Shown here: positions 57,401 through 64,000 of the stretch, piece by piece | Numbering within the stretch: position 1 is the first letter of the stretch | Layout of the letters: every line of letters starts with the position of its first letter | From: Myxococcota bacterium | GTDB taxonomy: Bacteria > Myxococcota_A > UBA796 > UBA9615 > JAKLKC01 | Assembly (NCBI GenBank): GCA_023150875.1 | Contig: JAKLKC010000019.1 | Coordinates: 41,756-105,755 of the forward strand | Length of the DNA: 64,000 nucleotides | Direction of reading: 5' to 3' | Made by a program: the position numbers and the translations under genes | The notes under the pieces: generated by a model | The model's input: only the letters and a program-made list of their open reading frames with translations | Database searches by the model: none | Told to the model about the DNA's origin: nothing

Positions 57401-59816
57401 CCTGGTCCTGGCCCTGGTGCGGGCCGTGTTCCGGGTCGGGGGCGGCGCCTCGCCGGATCCCCGGGTGCTGGCCCTGGTTGAACGCTACCTCGCCGCCCAC
57501 GCCGGCGACCGCCGGATCCGCCTGGAGCTCGCCCGGGGCCTGGCCCGGGCGGGGAGGGCCGACGCCGCCCACGGCCACTTCGACGCCTACGTCCGGGCCC
57601 ACCCCGACGACGTCGAGGTCCTGATGGAGATGGTGGGGATGCTCAACTCGGCCCGGCTGTGGGACCTGAGCCTCGCCGCCATCGACCGCCACCTGGCCCG
57701 GCGCCCGGACGACCTGGTGGCGCGCAAGGCCCGGGCGGACGTCGTGTCCTGGCGGGGCCTCGAGGGGGAGGACGACCGCAAGTTCGTCATCGAGACCTAC
57801 GAGCGGTTCCTGGCCAGCCAGCCGCGGCACCCCGAGACCCTGAAGGCCCTCGCCCTCGCCTACGCCGACATCGAGGCGTGGGTCCGGGCCGAGGAGCTGA
57901 TCGCCCTGTACCGCCAGGTCAACCCCTACGACGAGGACGGGCGGGCCACCCACGCCCTGGTCCTCGCCCGCTTGGGCCGGGACGCCGAGGCGATCCCCCT
58001 GCTGGAGGCCACCCTCGCCCGGCGACCCCACGACGTGGACGCCATCGTGCTGCTGGTCCAGGCGTTGAACGCCACGTCGGCGCCGGCGGACCGGGTCCGC
58101 CCCTGGCTGGACCGGCTGCACGCCCTGCACCAGCGGGGCGTCCTCCCGAGGCCGGGGCTGCTGGCCTTCGCACGGCTCCTCGCGGGCCTGGGGGACCGCC
58201 CCCGGGCGGCGGCCCTGTTCGCGGAGTACGCCCGGGACGCCGCCCCCGAGGACCCGGTGCGGAGGGAGATGGCCTGGCTGCTCATCGCCGAGGAGCGGTG
58301 GTCGGAGGCGATCTCGTTGCTGGAGGGGCTGGCGGCGGCGGCCCCCTCCCGGGACGAGTACGCGCTGGACCTGGCCCGGGCCCTGGCCTGGAGCGGGGTG
58401 GAAGGCCACCGCGCCCGGGCGGTCCCCCTGCTGGACGCCTACCTGCGGCGGCGACCGGAGGACGTGGCGGCGCGCCTGCTGCTGGCCGCGCTGCTGGCGG
58501 ACCTGGGCGACCTCCCCCGGGCCCATCACGAGTACCGGGCGGTCCTGGAGCGCCGTCCACTGGACCCCGAGCGGCGGGGCGCCGAGCTGGGGCTGGTGCG
58601 GATCTCCATCGCGTCGGGGAGGGTGAAGGAGGCGCTGGAGGTGGCCGAGGCGCTGGCGGAGCGCCGCCCGCGGGACGCCGAGGCGATCCTCGCCCGGGCC
58701 CAGGCCCTGGACGCCGGGTTCCAGGGGGGACGGGCCCTGGCCGACTACCGGCTCATCGTCAGCGGCGAGCTGGACGCCACCCCCGAGGTGCGGGAGGCGG
58801 CCCGCAGCGCCAAGGCCAGCCTGGAGCTCCGGAGCGGCCCCCGGGTCGAGGGCCGCCTGGACCTGGTGGCCGACTCCGACTCCCTGGTCTCCCTGACCAC
58901 CCAGGCGGCGGCGGGGCATCGCTTCTCGAACCTGCGGACCTACCTCGGGGCCCGCTACACCCTGGCCTTCGGCCGGCTCCACGAGCCCCTCCAGTCCACC
59001 GACGCCTCCGGCGCCGCCGTCACCCTCGCGGAGCCGGGGATCGGGGCGGTCCACGCGCTGGTGCTGGAGGCGCACCACCGCTTCGGCCGCTCCTTCACCC
59101 TCTCGGGACAGGTGGGCGCCGACCTGGACCAGGACCTGCTGCGGCCCGGACCGGACCTGCGGATCCAGGCGGAGCTGGACCGCCTGCCCGCGGGTCTGAC
59201 CGCCGGGTACGCCGCGTGGTACCGCGCGGCGTGGCTGGACCTGAAGTCCATGGGGGTGCTGGACGCCGGCCGCCACGCCTTCTGGCAGCGGGCCCACGTG
59301 GGCGTCGCCCCCGGCGAGGGGGAGGTCCGGATCGACGGGAGCTACCTCGGCTCGGTGCAGTGGGACGGGAACGTGTTCCACGACGCCGGGGCGTCCCTGG
59401 TCCTGTCCCCCCGCCGCCTCCCGGGGCTGAGGGCGGGGTTCCTCTTCGACTACCTCACCTGGATGCGGCCCTCGACCCTGTACTGGGACCCCCGGAACGG
59501 CATCCACGCCCGGGGGCTCCTGGCCTACGGCCTGTCCCCGGCGCCGGGGCTGGACGTCTCCTTCCAGGGGACCGTTGGCGGCTTCCACGAGGACGGCTGG
59601 GGCGCATTAGACGCGGAGCTCCCCGCGGGGGAGGTGACGATGGCGTCCACCGACGCCGACGTGCTCACCTACGGGCTCCAGGCGGCCCTCGCCTGGCGCG
59701 CCGGGGAGCGGTTCACCCTGGACGCCCGCTACGGCTTCGGGCAGAGCGGGCCGGGGCTGGTGACCGCGTACTACCGGGCCCACACCCTGTCGCTGACCGC
59801 CGTGGGGATCTGGTGA
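54495..59816 (+). CDS. Giant TPR / outer-membrane barrel exopolysaccharide export protein (BcsC/PgaA/PelB-like)
   Basis: 1773 residues from ATG 54495 (ATGA overlap with the bcsE-like gene). Signal peptide 1-22 (LAALLALAAPAARAEA). Residues about 45-1440 are tetratricopeptide repeats almost without a break (HYEAGRYTEAADAFGLYLKK is the first clear unit), about 35-40 units' worth of helices. Residues about 1450-1773 are amphipathic strands (VEGRLDLVADSDSLVSL onwards) ending in LSLTAVGIW, an aromatic C-terminus for barrel insertion. This is the layout of BcsC, PgaA and PelB, which pass the nascent polymer through the periplasm and outer membrane; the chain is longer than those relatives (roughly 800-1200 residues). 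It is followed 16 bases on by the synthase gene. Confidence 0.85.
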   Translation: MNARGRIGALAALLALAAPAARAEAPAPRRLAPAPAAGPTAESASGIAEALRHYEAGRYTEAADAFGLYLKKHPDERRIWRLLGDCALHLRRWDEAVTAFHRALQYAQPDKETQAAREGLAAAKLRADNAARYREVLARSAALSPTGVSPDSAEWHLRFGAALEGQGKAAEAAEVYRYYIFNHEDVAAMHLRLARVLRPLGQVDAALEEFRRLTLVAPDEIEGWSGYVDLLLERSRAPEALQVAYEAVARFGDEGGFRRVLARLYLDADRPAAAARQYAVLARCQAGRQTPAELRDLKEGIDRRLERLRSDVERAPQDFEAAEALKDLLVALGRGDDAVRLFEARVRQFPSHFGVKRTLAALYYQTGHFLRAREVYEGLLRDSQGDLVLRLEYARLLGWLEEYDEALAELEALRTIAPDDPRVSLYRAYTWMWKGDVDRARGGFAEAEARNPGDPSIRQQLRLLDGDYTALLPAQIRKYNLDPLDRDGSLGLADLLHRMGDVEGAGRLYRDYVALYPEDTRARRSYARVLADLGDHPLAIRQCLYLIDRVPEKRDLLLEDLAFIYLWGGEYARARRTFQDLLSRHPARVRLLLGMGRSSLWDEAPYDALYWFGLALSLEPGNREAQEAWAVATRAATTFWEEAALDACSHRVEFVEEDPGEDLLFPLPRVDLATGDPTLTLDVLLSRGMTYYGAGDFDELAELYHAYVLALPPGHPGRLGLATFREYLDRLRAKALRSVFGPEAGCAVADPVRLPEADLKDPGEFQADVLLRYTEALKKDPKDRQALLGLAWLHSRRGALSAHPRSSPDLAEAARRYAEYLRIEPDDHRVRLRLAFLYYQIGQYDLAADLLERSGEAYADRPCLDLYRANALNWAGPARPGSVEEVVGLYMRYQQAVPDASWVWGPIAQLWREARRYDLAAEALEKALAARPGDRDLSRAYALVLAEGGRLDEAMRFLESRGSRDDDEALVLALVRAVFRVGGGASPDPRVLALVERYLAAHAGDRRIRLELARGLARAGRADAAHGHFDAYVRAHPDDVEVLMEMVGMLNSARLWDLSLAAIDRHLARRPDDLVARKARADVVSWRGLEGEDDRKFVIETYERFLASQPRHPETLKALALAYADIEAWVRAEELIALYRQVNPYDEDGRATHALVLARLGRDAEAIPLLEATLARRPHDVDAIVLLVQALNATSAPADRVRPWLDRLHALHQRGVLPRPGLLAFARLLAGLGDRPRAAALFAEYARDAAPEDPVRREMAWLLIAEERWSEAISLLEGLAAAAPSRDEYALDLARALAWSGVEGHRARAVPLLDAYLRRRPEDVAARLLLAALLADLGDLPRAHHEYRAVLERRPLDPERRGAELGLVRISIASGRVKEALEVAEALAERRPRDAEAILARAQALDAGFQGGRALADYRLIVSGELDATPEVREAARSAKASLELRSGPRVEGRLDLVADSDSLVSLTTQAAAGHRFSNLRTYLGARYTLAFGRLHEPLQSTDASGAAVTLAEPGIGAVHALVLEAHHRFGRSFTLSGQVGADLDQDLLRPGPDLRIQAELDRLPAGLTAGYAAWYRAAWLDLKSMGVLDAGRHAFWQRAHVGVAPGEGEVRIDGSYLGSVQWDGNVFHDAGASLVLSPRRLPGLRAGFLFDYLTWMRPSTLYWDPRNGIHARGLLAYGLSPAPGLDVSFQGTVGGFHEDGWGALDAELPAGEVTMASTDADVLTYGLQAALAWRAGERFTLDARYGFGQSGPGLVTAYYRAHTLSLTAVGIW

Positions 59817-59832
59817 TGGGAGGGCGGAGCCG

Positions 59833-61215
59833 GTGACCGAGAACCAGATCGCCATCGCCGACGGGCAGATCCGCACGTGGCGGCGCCGCGCCCTGCTCTT
59901 CGGCGCCCTCACCGCGGCCCAGCTCGTGGGCATGCTCCTGGTCTTCCTGCTCTTCGGGGGGTGGGCCGAGACCTGGAGGCTCACCCAGGACGTGCTCTTC
60001 TGGTTCGCAGCGGGGAGCCTGCTGGTCTTCCTGCTCATCGTGATCGTCCGGTACGTCGTCCTCCTGGGGGCGGCCTTCCTCCAGTTCCAGGTGGGCGAGG
60101 AGGAGCGTTCCCCCCAGCCGCCCGAGGAGCTGGACGAGGGCTCACTGCCCCTGGTGAGCGTGATCGTCCCCGCCTACAACGAAGAGAAGGTCATCGCCGC
60201 CTCCATCGCGTCGCTGCTGCGCCTGGACTACCCCCGCTACGAGGTGATCGTCGTCGACGACGGCTCCCGGGACGCCACCTACCTGCGGGCGATCGAGGCG
60301 GCGGCCCTGGCGGACGGGCAGGTGCGGGTGCTGACCCAGCCCAACGCCGGCAAGGCTGCGGCCCTCAACGCGGGCATCGAGGCCTCCCTCGGAGACCACG
60401 TCTTCTGCATGGACGCGGACAGCACCATCGCCCCCGGGACCCTGAAGGCCATGGTCCGCCACCTGCTGGCGGAGGACGACGTCGGGGCGGTGGCGGGATC
60501 GGTGAAGGTGGTCAACACCGGGCGCCTGCTGACCCGCCTCCAGGCCATCGAGTACGTGCAGGGTCTGAACATCGTCCGGCAGGCGATGGGCTGGGGCCAG
60601 GTGGTGAACATCATCCCCGGCCCGGTGGGGATGTTCCGCAAGAAGGCGATGTACGACGTCGGCGGCTACGATCGGGACACCTTCGCCGAGGACTGCGACC
60701 TCACCCTGAAGCTCCTCCAGCGGGGATGGCGGGTGAAGTACGAGCCCGAGGGCAAGGCGATGACCGAGGCCCCCGAGACGCTGAGCGCCCTCCTGCAGCA
60801 ACGGTACCGCTGGACCCGGGGGATCATCCAGGCGGTCACCAAGCACCGCGAGGTGCTCTGGCACCCCCGGCGGAACCCGGTCCACGCCGGCGTGCTGTGG
60901 TACATGCTCTTCGAGGCGCTGCTCTGGCCCATCATGAACGTGGCGGCGAACCTGATGCTGCTCTACGTCGCGTGGGCCTTCGGCGTCAGCTCCCTGATGT
61001 TCGTGTGGTGGCTGATGCTGACGGCCCTGGACGTCGCCATCACGCTGCTGGTGGTGGGCATGGAGGAGGAGGACATCGGCCTCGTCCCCTACGCCGCCCT
61101 CTACCGCGTCTTCTTCATCCTGATCGTCGACGTGTGCAAGGTGTTCGCGACGCTGGAGGAGTTCCTCGGCGTCGGCATGACCTGGGGGAAGCTCGTCCGC
61201 CTCGGGCGGATCTGA
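59833..61215 (+). CDS. Processive GT2 glycosyltransferase (PgaC/IcaA-like polysaccharide synthase)
   Basis: 460 residues from GTG 59833, with GGGAGGGCGGAG upstream. Two N-terminal membrane helices (about 17-42 and 53-82) are followed by a GT2 domain: VIVPAYNEE, Asp142-Asp143-Gly (VVDDGS), Asp194 and Asp196 (MDADST), Glu286-Asp287 (FAEDCDL) and QxxRW at 323-327. These are all the residues for a processive UDP-sugar synthase. Two or three C-terminal helices complete the pore. The length and lack of a C-terminal PilZ domain match PgaC/IcaA (poly-GlcNAc) rather than BcsA (cellulose). The polymer crosses the inner membrane through the synthase itself and then uses the TPR/barrel protein encoded upstream. 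Confidence 0.9.
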   Translation: MTENQIAIADGQIRTWRRRALLFGALTAAQLVGMLLVFLLFGGWAETWRLTQDVLFWFAAGSLLVFLLIVIVRYVVLLGAAFLQFQVGEEERSPQPPEELDEGSLPLVSVIVPAYNEEKVIAASIASLLRLDYPRYEVIVVDDGSRDATYLRAIEAAALADGQVRVLTQPNAGKAAALNAGIEASLGDHVFCMDADSTIAPGTLKAMVRHLLAEDDVGAVAGSVKVVNTGRLLTRLQAIEYVQGLNIVRQAMGWGQVVNIIPGPVGMFRKKAMYDVGGYDRDTFAEDCDLTLKLLQRGWRVKYEPEGKAMTEAPETLSALLQQRYRWTRGIIQAVTKHREVLWHPRRNPVHAGVLWYMLFEALLWPIMNVAANLMLLYVAWAFGVSSLMFVWWLMLTALDVAITLLVVGMEEEDIGLVPYAALYRVFFILIVDVCKVFATLEEFLGVGMTWGKLVRLGRI

Positions 61216-61251
61216 GCCTTCGAGCCCCCTCGCCCCGAAAGGACCCGGGAG

Positions 61252-61635
61252 ATGTTCGGAACCCTGTCCAACCTCTCGCTGATCGTGCAGGTCCTGTCGG
61301 TGATCATCCTGATCACCACGGTGCTGACGCTGATCATCGCGGTGTTCAGCTACATCGGCTACAAGGTCCGGCAGCGCCGCCGCCCCCAGCAGCCCGAGGA
61401 GGTGCCGGACTTCTTCCGGAAGTACGCCCCCGAGGTCTTCTTCGCCCCGCCGGCGGGCGGCCCCTGGCAGGGGGGCCAGGTCCTGACGGCCCAAGGGGCC
61501 TTCCTGGCGGTCCCGGGGCCTGCGCAGGCCGCACCCGGGGCGGTCGGCTACGCCGGCCCGCGGAACGGCCAGGCGCCGGCCTGGGAGGGCGCGCCCGCGA
61601 CCCCCGCGGGCCGGGGCGACCGGCGCGACGGCTGA
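61252..61635 (+). CDS. Small single-pass membrane protein of the exopolysaccharide locus
   Basis: 127 residues from ATG 61252. One long hydrophobic helix (about 6-37; LSLIVQVLSVIILITTVLTL) is followed by a basic stop (KVRQRRRP), a short conserved-looking segment VPDFFRKYAPEVFF, and a Gly/Pro/Ala-rich tail. No homology is recognised. By position, after the GT2 gene, it could be the counterpart of PgaD or of another small synthase subunit; PgaD has two helices, so this is only an analogy. The next gene starts three bases later. Confidence 0.75.
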   Translation: MFGTLSNLSLIVQVLSVIILITTVLTLIIAVFSYIGYKVRQRRRPQQPEEVPDFFRKYAPEVFFAPPAGGPWQGGQVLTAQGAFLAVPGPAQAAPGAVGYAGPRNGQAPAWEGAPATPAGRGDRRDG

Positions 61636-61638
61636 CGG

Positions 61639-63609
61639 ATGGCCGCCACCTCGCCGACCGCCGCGCCGCGGCCTCGGGCCTACGGGGCGATGATCGCCCT
61701 GAGCGTCACCGGCCTGTTCGCCTTCGCGCTGCTCCTCTTCGTGCTGGTGCTGGAGGACCTGCTGGGGGCGTGGCAGCTCGACCAGGGGGGCTCGGCGGTC
61801 CTGCGCCGCCAGGACGAGCTCCGGGTCGGCGTCGTGGACAGCAGCCTGCGCCGCCTGTGGAGCCCGGCGGTCGCCGAGGCGTCGGTGCAGAACTGGCGGG
61901 AGTTCCTGAAGGGGGTCGGCGCGACGGCCACGGTCCTCCCCGCCAACGGCCAGGGCGGCTTCGACGGCGTGGACGACGTGGACCTCGTGGTGGTCCCGAC
62001 CCCCGAGGGCCTGACCTCGTCGGAGCGGCGCGCTCTCCAGCACGCCATCTCGTCGGGCAAGGGGACCCTCTTCGCCATCAGCAGCCACATGCACGACGAC
62101 CAGGGGATCCTGCTCCAGGACACCTTCTGGCGACGCCTCCTGAACCTGCGCTCGGCCCGGATCCACACCTTCGACCGCCGGGTCTTCCTGCCCTTCGAGG
62201 GGGGCAGCCCCTTCCTCGGGAGCATCCCCCGGGGCGAGGGGATCTACTTCACCGCGGGCTCGAAGGTGGTGGGCATGACCTTCGAGGCCGACGCCGCCCC
62301 CATCCCCCCGAGCCCGACGGTGGTGGCCGCCTCTCCCCTCCCCGAGGACGAGGGCTCGCCCCCCGGCACGCCCCTGTACGAGCGGATCTACGGCGAGGAG
62401 GAGGGGGAGCTGCCCGGGGTGGACCGGGTCCAGACCCGCTGGGGGCGGATCGGCGAGGGCCGGTGGGTGTTCTTCGGGTTCGACCCGGCGGGGGTGCCTC
62501 CGGACTCCCCCTCTCGGCGACCGGTGAGCCGGATGCTGGTGCAGTCCTTCCGGTGGCTCTCGTCGCGGCCGGTGTTCGAGGTGCAGCCGTGGCCCCGGGG
62601 AGCCGGCGTGGCGGTGATGCTGGCGGTGGACCTGACGGGGGGGGACACCGCCCCCGCCGAGGCCGACCTGAAGCTCCGGCGCCTGGACGTGCCGGTCACC
62701 TGGTTCTACGGCCCCGACGTGTTCGTCCGAGGCGCCCACACCCCCCGGGAGGGGGGACTGGCGGCCCCCGCCGGCGAGATCGCCACCCGGGGGCTGGACC
62801 GGGGCCTCTTCCGGGACCGGGACTGGAAGGACCAGGAGCGGGAGCTGGTGGACGCCCGGGAGCAGCTCGTGTCCCTGTTCCGGGAGGAGGACCGGGACCG
62901 GGTGGTGGACGGCCTGATGCCCCCCGGCGAGGCGTACGACGAGGACGCGCTGCGCGCGCTGCACGCCGCGGGCTACGAGTACGTGTATGGGGGGCGGGAC
63001 GCCCGGGGCATGGTGCCGGACCTCCGCCACCTCCCCGCCCCCTTCTGGCGCTTCTGGCAGAAGAGCCCCCCGGTGGTCCTGGTCCCCCGGACCGTCGAGG
63101 ACGACCTGGGGATCGCCTTGGCCGCCGGGGACACGGATCCCTGGACGATCACCGCCCGCTACGCCGACGCCTTCGAGAGGGTGGAGCCCATCGGCGGCCT
63201 GTTCACCATCACCCTCCACCAGGAGTTCTTCGCCTCCCCCGACGCCGTCCCCGCCCTGGAGGCGCTGGTGGGCAGGCTGAAGCGCGAGGGCGTCTGGTTC
63301 GCCACCGCGGCGGACGTCGCCCGCTGGTGGCGCCGCCGGGGCGCCGTGGGCGTGACCCTGGAGGCGGGCGCCAACCACCGCCTGGTGGTCCGGGTGACCA
63401 ACGGCGGCACCGAGACCGTCCGCGACCTCGCCCTGCGGGTCCACCTCCCCGAGCCCGCCGACACCACCGTCCTCAAGCTCGGCCACTGGCGAAGGTCCCA
63501 GCTCGGGCGCTTCGAGCTGATCCACGCGCCCTCCGCCGAGCACTGCGACATCATCGCTCCTGCGCTGGAGCCGGGAGCGAACGAGATCCTGTACTTGGAG
63601 TGGAGGTAG
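61639..63609 (+). CDS. Membrane-anchored NodB-like polysaccharide deacetylase homologue lacking zinc ligands
   Basis: 656 residues from ATG 61639. One membrane helix at about 17-40. Residues about 55-300 form an alpha/beta domain with DELRVGVVDSSL and VDLVVVPTPEG, like GATase/DUF4350-type regions. Residues about 325-580 follow the NodB polysaccharide-deacetylase strand order: GVAVMLAVDLTGGD where TFDDGPD is expected, then DVPVTWFYGPDV (VPATFF), MPPGEAYDED (RPPYG), FTITLHQEFF (LLHD) and EGVWFATAADVARWW. The HxxxH zinc pair is absent (EIATRGLDRGLF), so an active metal-dependent deacetylase is doubtful; it may bind polymer. A beta-sandwich ends the chain (RLVVRVTNGGTETVRDLALRV). Last gene of the locus. 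Confidence 0.75.
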   Translation: MAATSPTAAPRPRAYGAMIALSVTGLFAFALLLFVLVLEDLLGAWQLDQGGSAVLRRQDELRVGVVDSSLRRLWSPAVAEASVQNWREFLKGVGATATVLPANGQGGFDGVDDVDLVVVPTPEGLTSSERRALQHAISSGKGTLFAISSHMHDDQGILLQDTFWRRLLNLRSARIHTFDRRVFLPFEGGSPFLGSIPRGEGIYFTAGSKVVGMTFEADAAPIPPSPTVVAASPLPEDEGSPPGTPLYERIYGEEEGELPGVDRVQTRWGRIGEGRWVFFGFDPAGVPPDSPSRRPVSRMLVQSFRWLSSRPVFEVQPWPRGAGVAVMLAVDLTGGDTAPAEADLKLRRLDVPVTWFYGPDVFVRGAHTPREGGLAAPAGEIATRGLDRGLFRDRDWKDQERELVDAREQLVSLFREEDRDRVVDGLMPPGEAYDEDALRALHAAGYEYVYGGRDARGMVPDLRHLPAPFWRFWQKSPPVVLVPRTVEDDLGIALAAGDTDPWTITARYADAFERVEPIGGLFTITLHQEFFASPDAVPALEALVGRLKREGVWFATAADVARWWRRRGAVGVTLEAGANHRLVVRVTNGGTETVRDLALRVHLPEPADTTVLKLGHWRRSQLGRFELIHAPSAEHCDIIAPALEPGANEILYLEWR

Positions 63610-63640
63610 GCGCTCAGCGACCCCCTCCGGTGGTGCCCGT

Positions 63641-63792
63641 GAACGAGCGCGTCCACGAGCGCGAGCGCGAGCACGAACGCGAGCGCGAGCACGAACGCGA
63701 GCACGAGCGCGAGCACGAGCGCGAGCACGAACGCGAGCACGAGCACGAACGCGAGCACGAGCGCGAGCACGAGCGCGAGCACGAACGCGAGC
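63641..63792. repeat. GAGCAC/GCGAAC hexamer array after the exopolysaccharide locus
   Basis: About 25 imperfect hexamers of the type GAGCGC, GAGCAC and GAACGC follow in register, starting 31 bases after the last stop of the locus. No spacers, no terminal inverted repeats and no coding potential that I trust, although the array is open in several frames. Confidence 0.88.
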
Positions 63793-63954
63793 AGGCCCAC
63801 CTGAACGAGCACGGCCACGGGCACGGGGTGCGGCGATGCCGTGGGTGGGGACTGCGCCAGGACGGCGGGCTCCCCTCGCTGTGGGGCAACGAGACATCGG
63901 GGTGGGGTCTGCCCGCCGGCCCGTGCCCCGGTGATGGCCGCTCCGGCAAGTCCG

Positions 63955-64000
63955 GCGCAAGGGGCCCGTGTCGCTGCGCTCCCGCGCCAGCCCCTTGCGC
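63955..64000. terminator. 11-bp inverted repeat at the window edge
   Basis: GCGCAAGGGGC (63955-63965) is the exact complement of GCCCCTTGCGC (63990-64000), with a 24-base loop. No T-tract can be seen because the window ends here. Confidence 0.35.

Larger units (their letters stand above)
63610..64000. other. Intergenic end of window (391 bases)
   Basis: It contains the hexamer array and a terminal hairpin. Between 63800 and 63950 no gene is supported; the sequence is GC-rich with several CCCCGGTG-like words. Confidence 0.4.

Noticed and set aside
51563..63609. Pel or cellulose (Bcs) operon as such
   Set aside because: There is no PelF-type GT4, PelD or PelG, and no BcsB or PilZ-bearing BcsA. 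Only the receptor resembles BcsE and only the exporter is shared in layout.
63641..63792. CRISPR array
   Set aside because: The units are six bases long with no unique spacers, and there are no cas genes in the window.
60142..63960. A 1272-codon open frame on the minus strand across the synthase and deacetylase-like genes
   Set aside because: It is antisense to three well-supported genes. Its composition is His/Val/Gln/Pro-rich with no domain or signal, as expected for a shadow frame in very GC-rich coding DNA. Similar long shadows at 26306-29284, 36045-37904, 56340-59588 and 39160-41238 were dropped for the same reason.

Overview
The window is 64 kb of very GC-rich bacterial chromosome with dense genes, many GTG starts and many 1-4 base stop/start overlaps (ATGA, GTGA). 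The gene content points to a Gram-negative predator-like or gliding deltaproteobacterial lineage, most likely Myxococcota. Evidence for this is the many lipoproteins whose Cys is followed by Asp-rich DDD linkers, the FG-GAP and MopE-type metal-binding repeat proteins, C-terminal Cys/hydrophobic/Arg tails of the MYXO-CTERM kind, a DUF4266/DUF3570 pair, a TonB-dependent receptor and outer-membrane barrels. No rRNA, tRNA, CRISPR array, insertion sequence or phage gene was seen. The lineage is inferred from these traits and was not tested against a database.

Layout. 1-5 kb: two overlapping FG-GAP surface proteins and a serine hydrolase lipoprotein. 5-8.5 kb: two ferritin-like proteins, divergent from a DRE-TIM aldolase. 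8.5-10.5 kb: an orphan HepT-like protein, a small secreted protein, and a PIN/RHH toxin-antitoxin pair whose promoter implies a leaderless message. 10.8-13.7 kb: a three-gene set of exported proteins including a gluzincin-type metalloprotease. 13.9-22.2 kb: DUF3570/DUF4266, a small barrel protein, a beta-helix lipoprotein, a large peptidase-MA/TolB-propeller/barrel fusion and a propeller lipoprotein. 22.4-29.3 kb: a minus-strand set of TonB receptor, MopE-like lipoprotein and SppA. 29.6-31.2 kb: a zinc-ribbon membrane protein and MreB. 31.3-37.7 kb: a coupled set with a heterodimeric ABC exporter, an alpha/alpha-toroid protein, a small membrane protein and an LpxH-like phosphoesterase. 37.9-42 kb: RarA coupled to a TolQ/MotA-like channel, an OmpA/MotB-like protein and an unknown protein. 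42-49.4 kb: a GMC oxidoreductase, an amidohydrolase lipoprotein, an M15/extensin-like lipoprotein and a second amidohydrolase. 49.7-63.6 kb: a secreted propeller protein followed by an exopolysaccharide locus.

The most notable system is the exopolysaccharide locus (51.6-63.6 kb). In order it encodes a GH18 hydrolase, a BcsE-like protein with a degenerate GGDEF domain but an intact RxxD c-di-GMP site, a 1773-residue TPR/beta-barrel export protein, a PgaC/IcaA-like GT2 synthase without PilZ, a one-helix membrane protein, and a NodB-like protein that lacks the usual zinc histidines. This looks like a synthase-dependent secretion machine mixing Bcs-type control with Pga-type synthesis. The second candidate is the RarA-channel-OmpA-unknown cluster, which resembles a proton-driven stator unit but lacks the effectors of known Zorya systems.

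Intergenic DNA carries two recurrent repeat types: hexamer arrays (GAGCAC/GCACGA-like at about 31.25, 48.2-48.4 and 63.6-63.8 kb) and CACAGAG/CGCAGAG-type repeats (22.3, 44.7 and 44.9 kb). Coding assignments rest on reading translated frames, motifs and family memory; no alignment was run.
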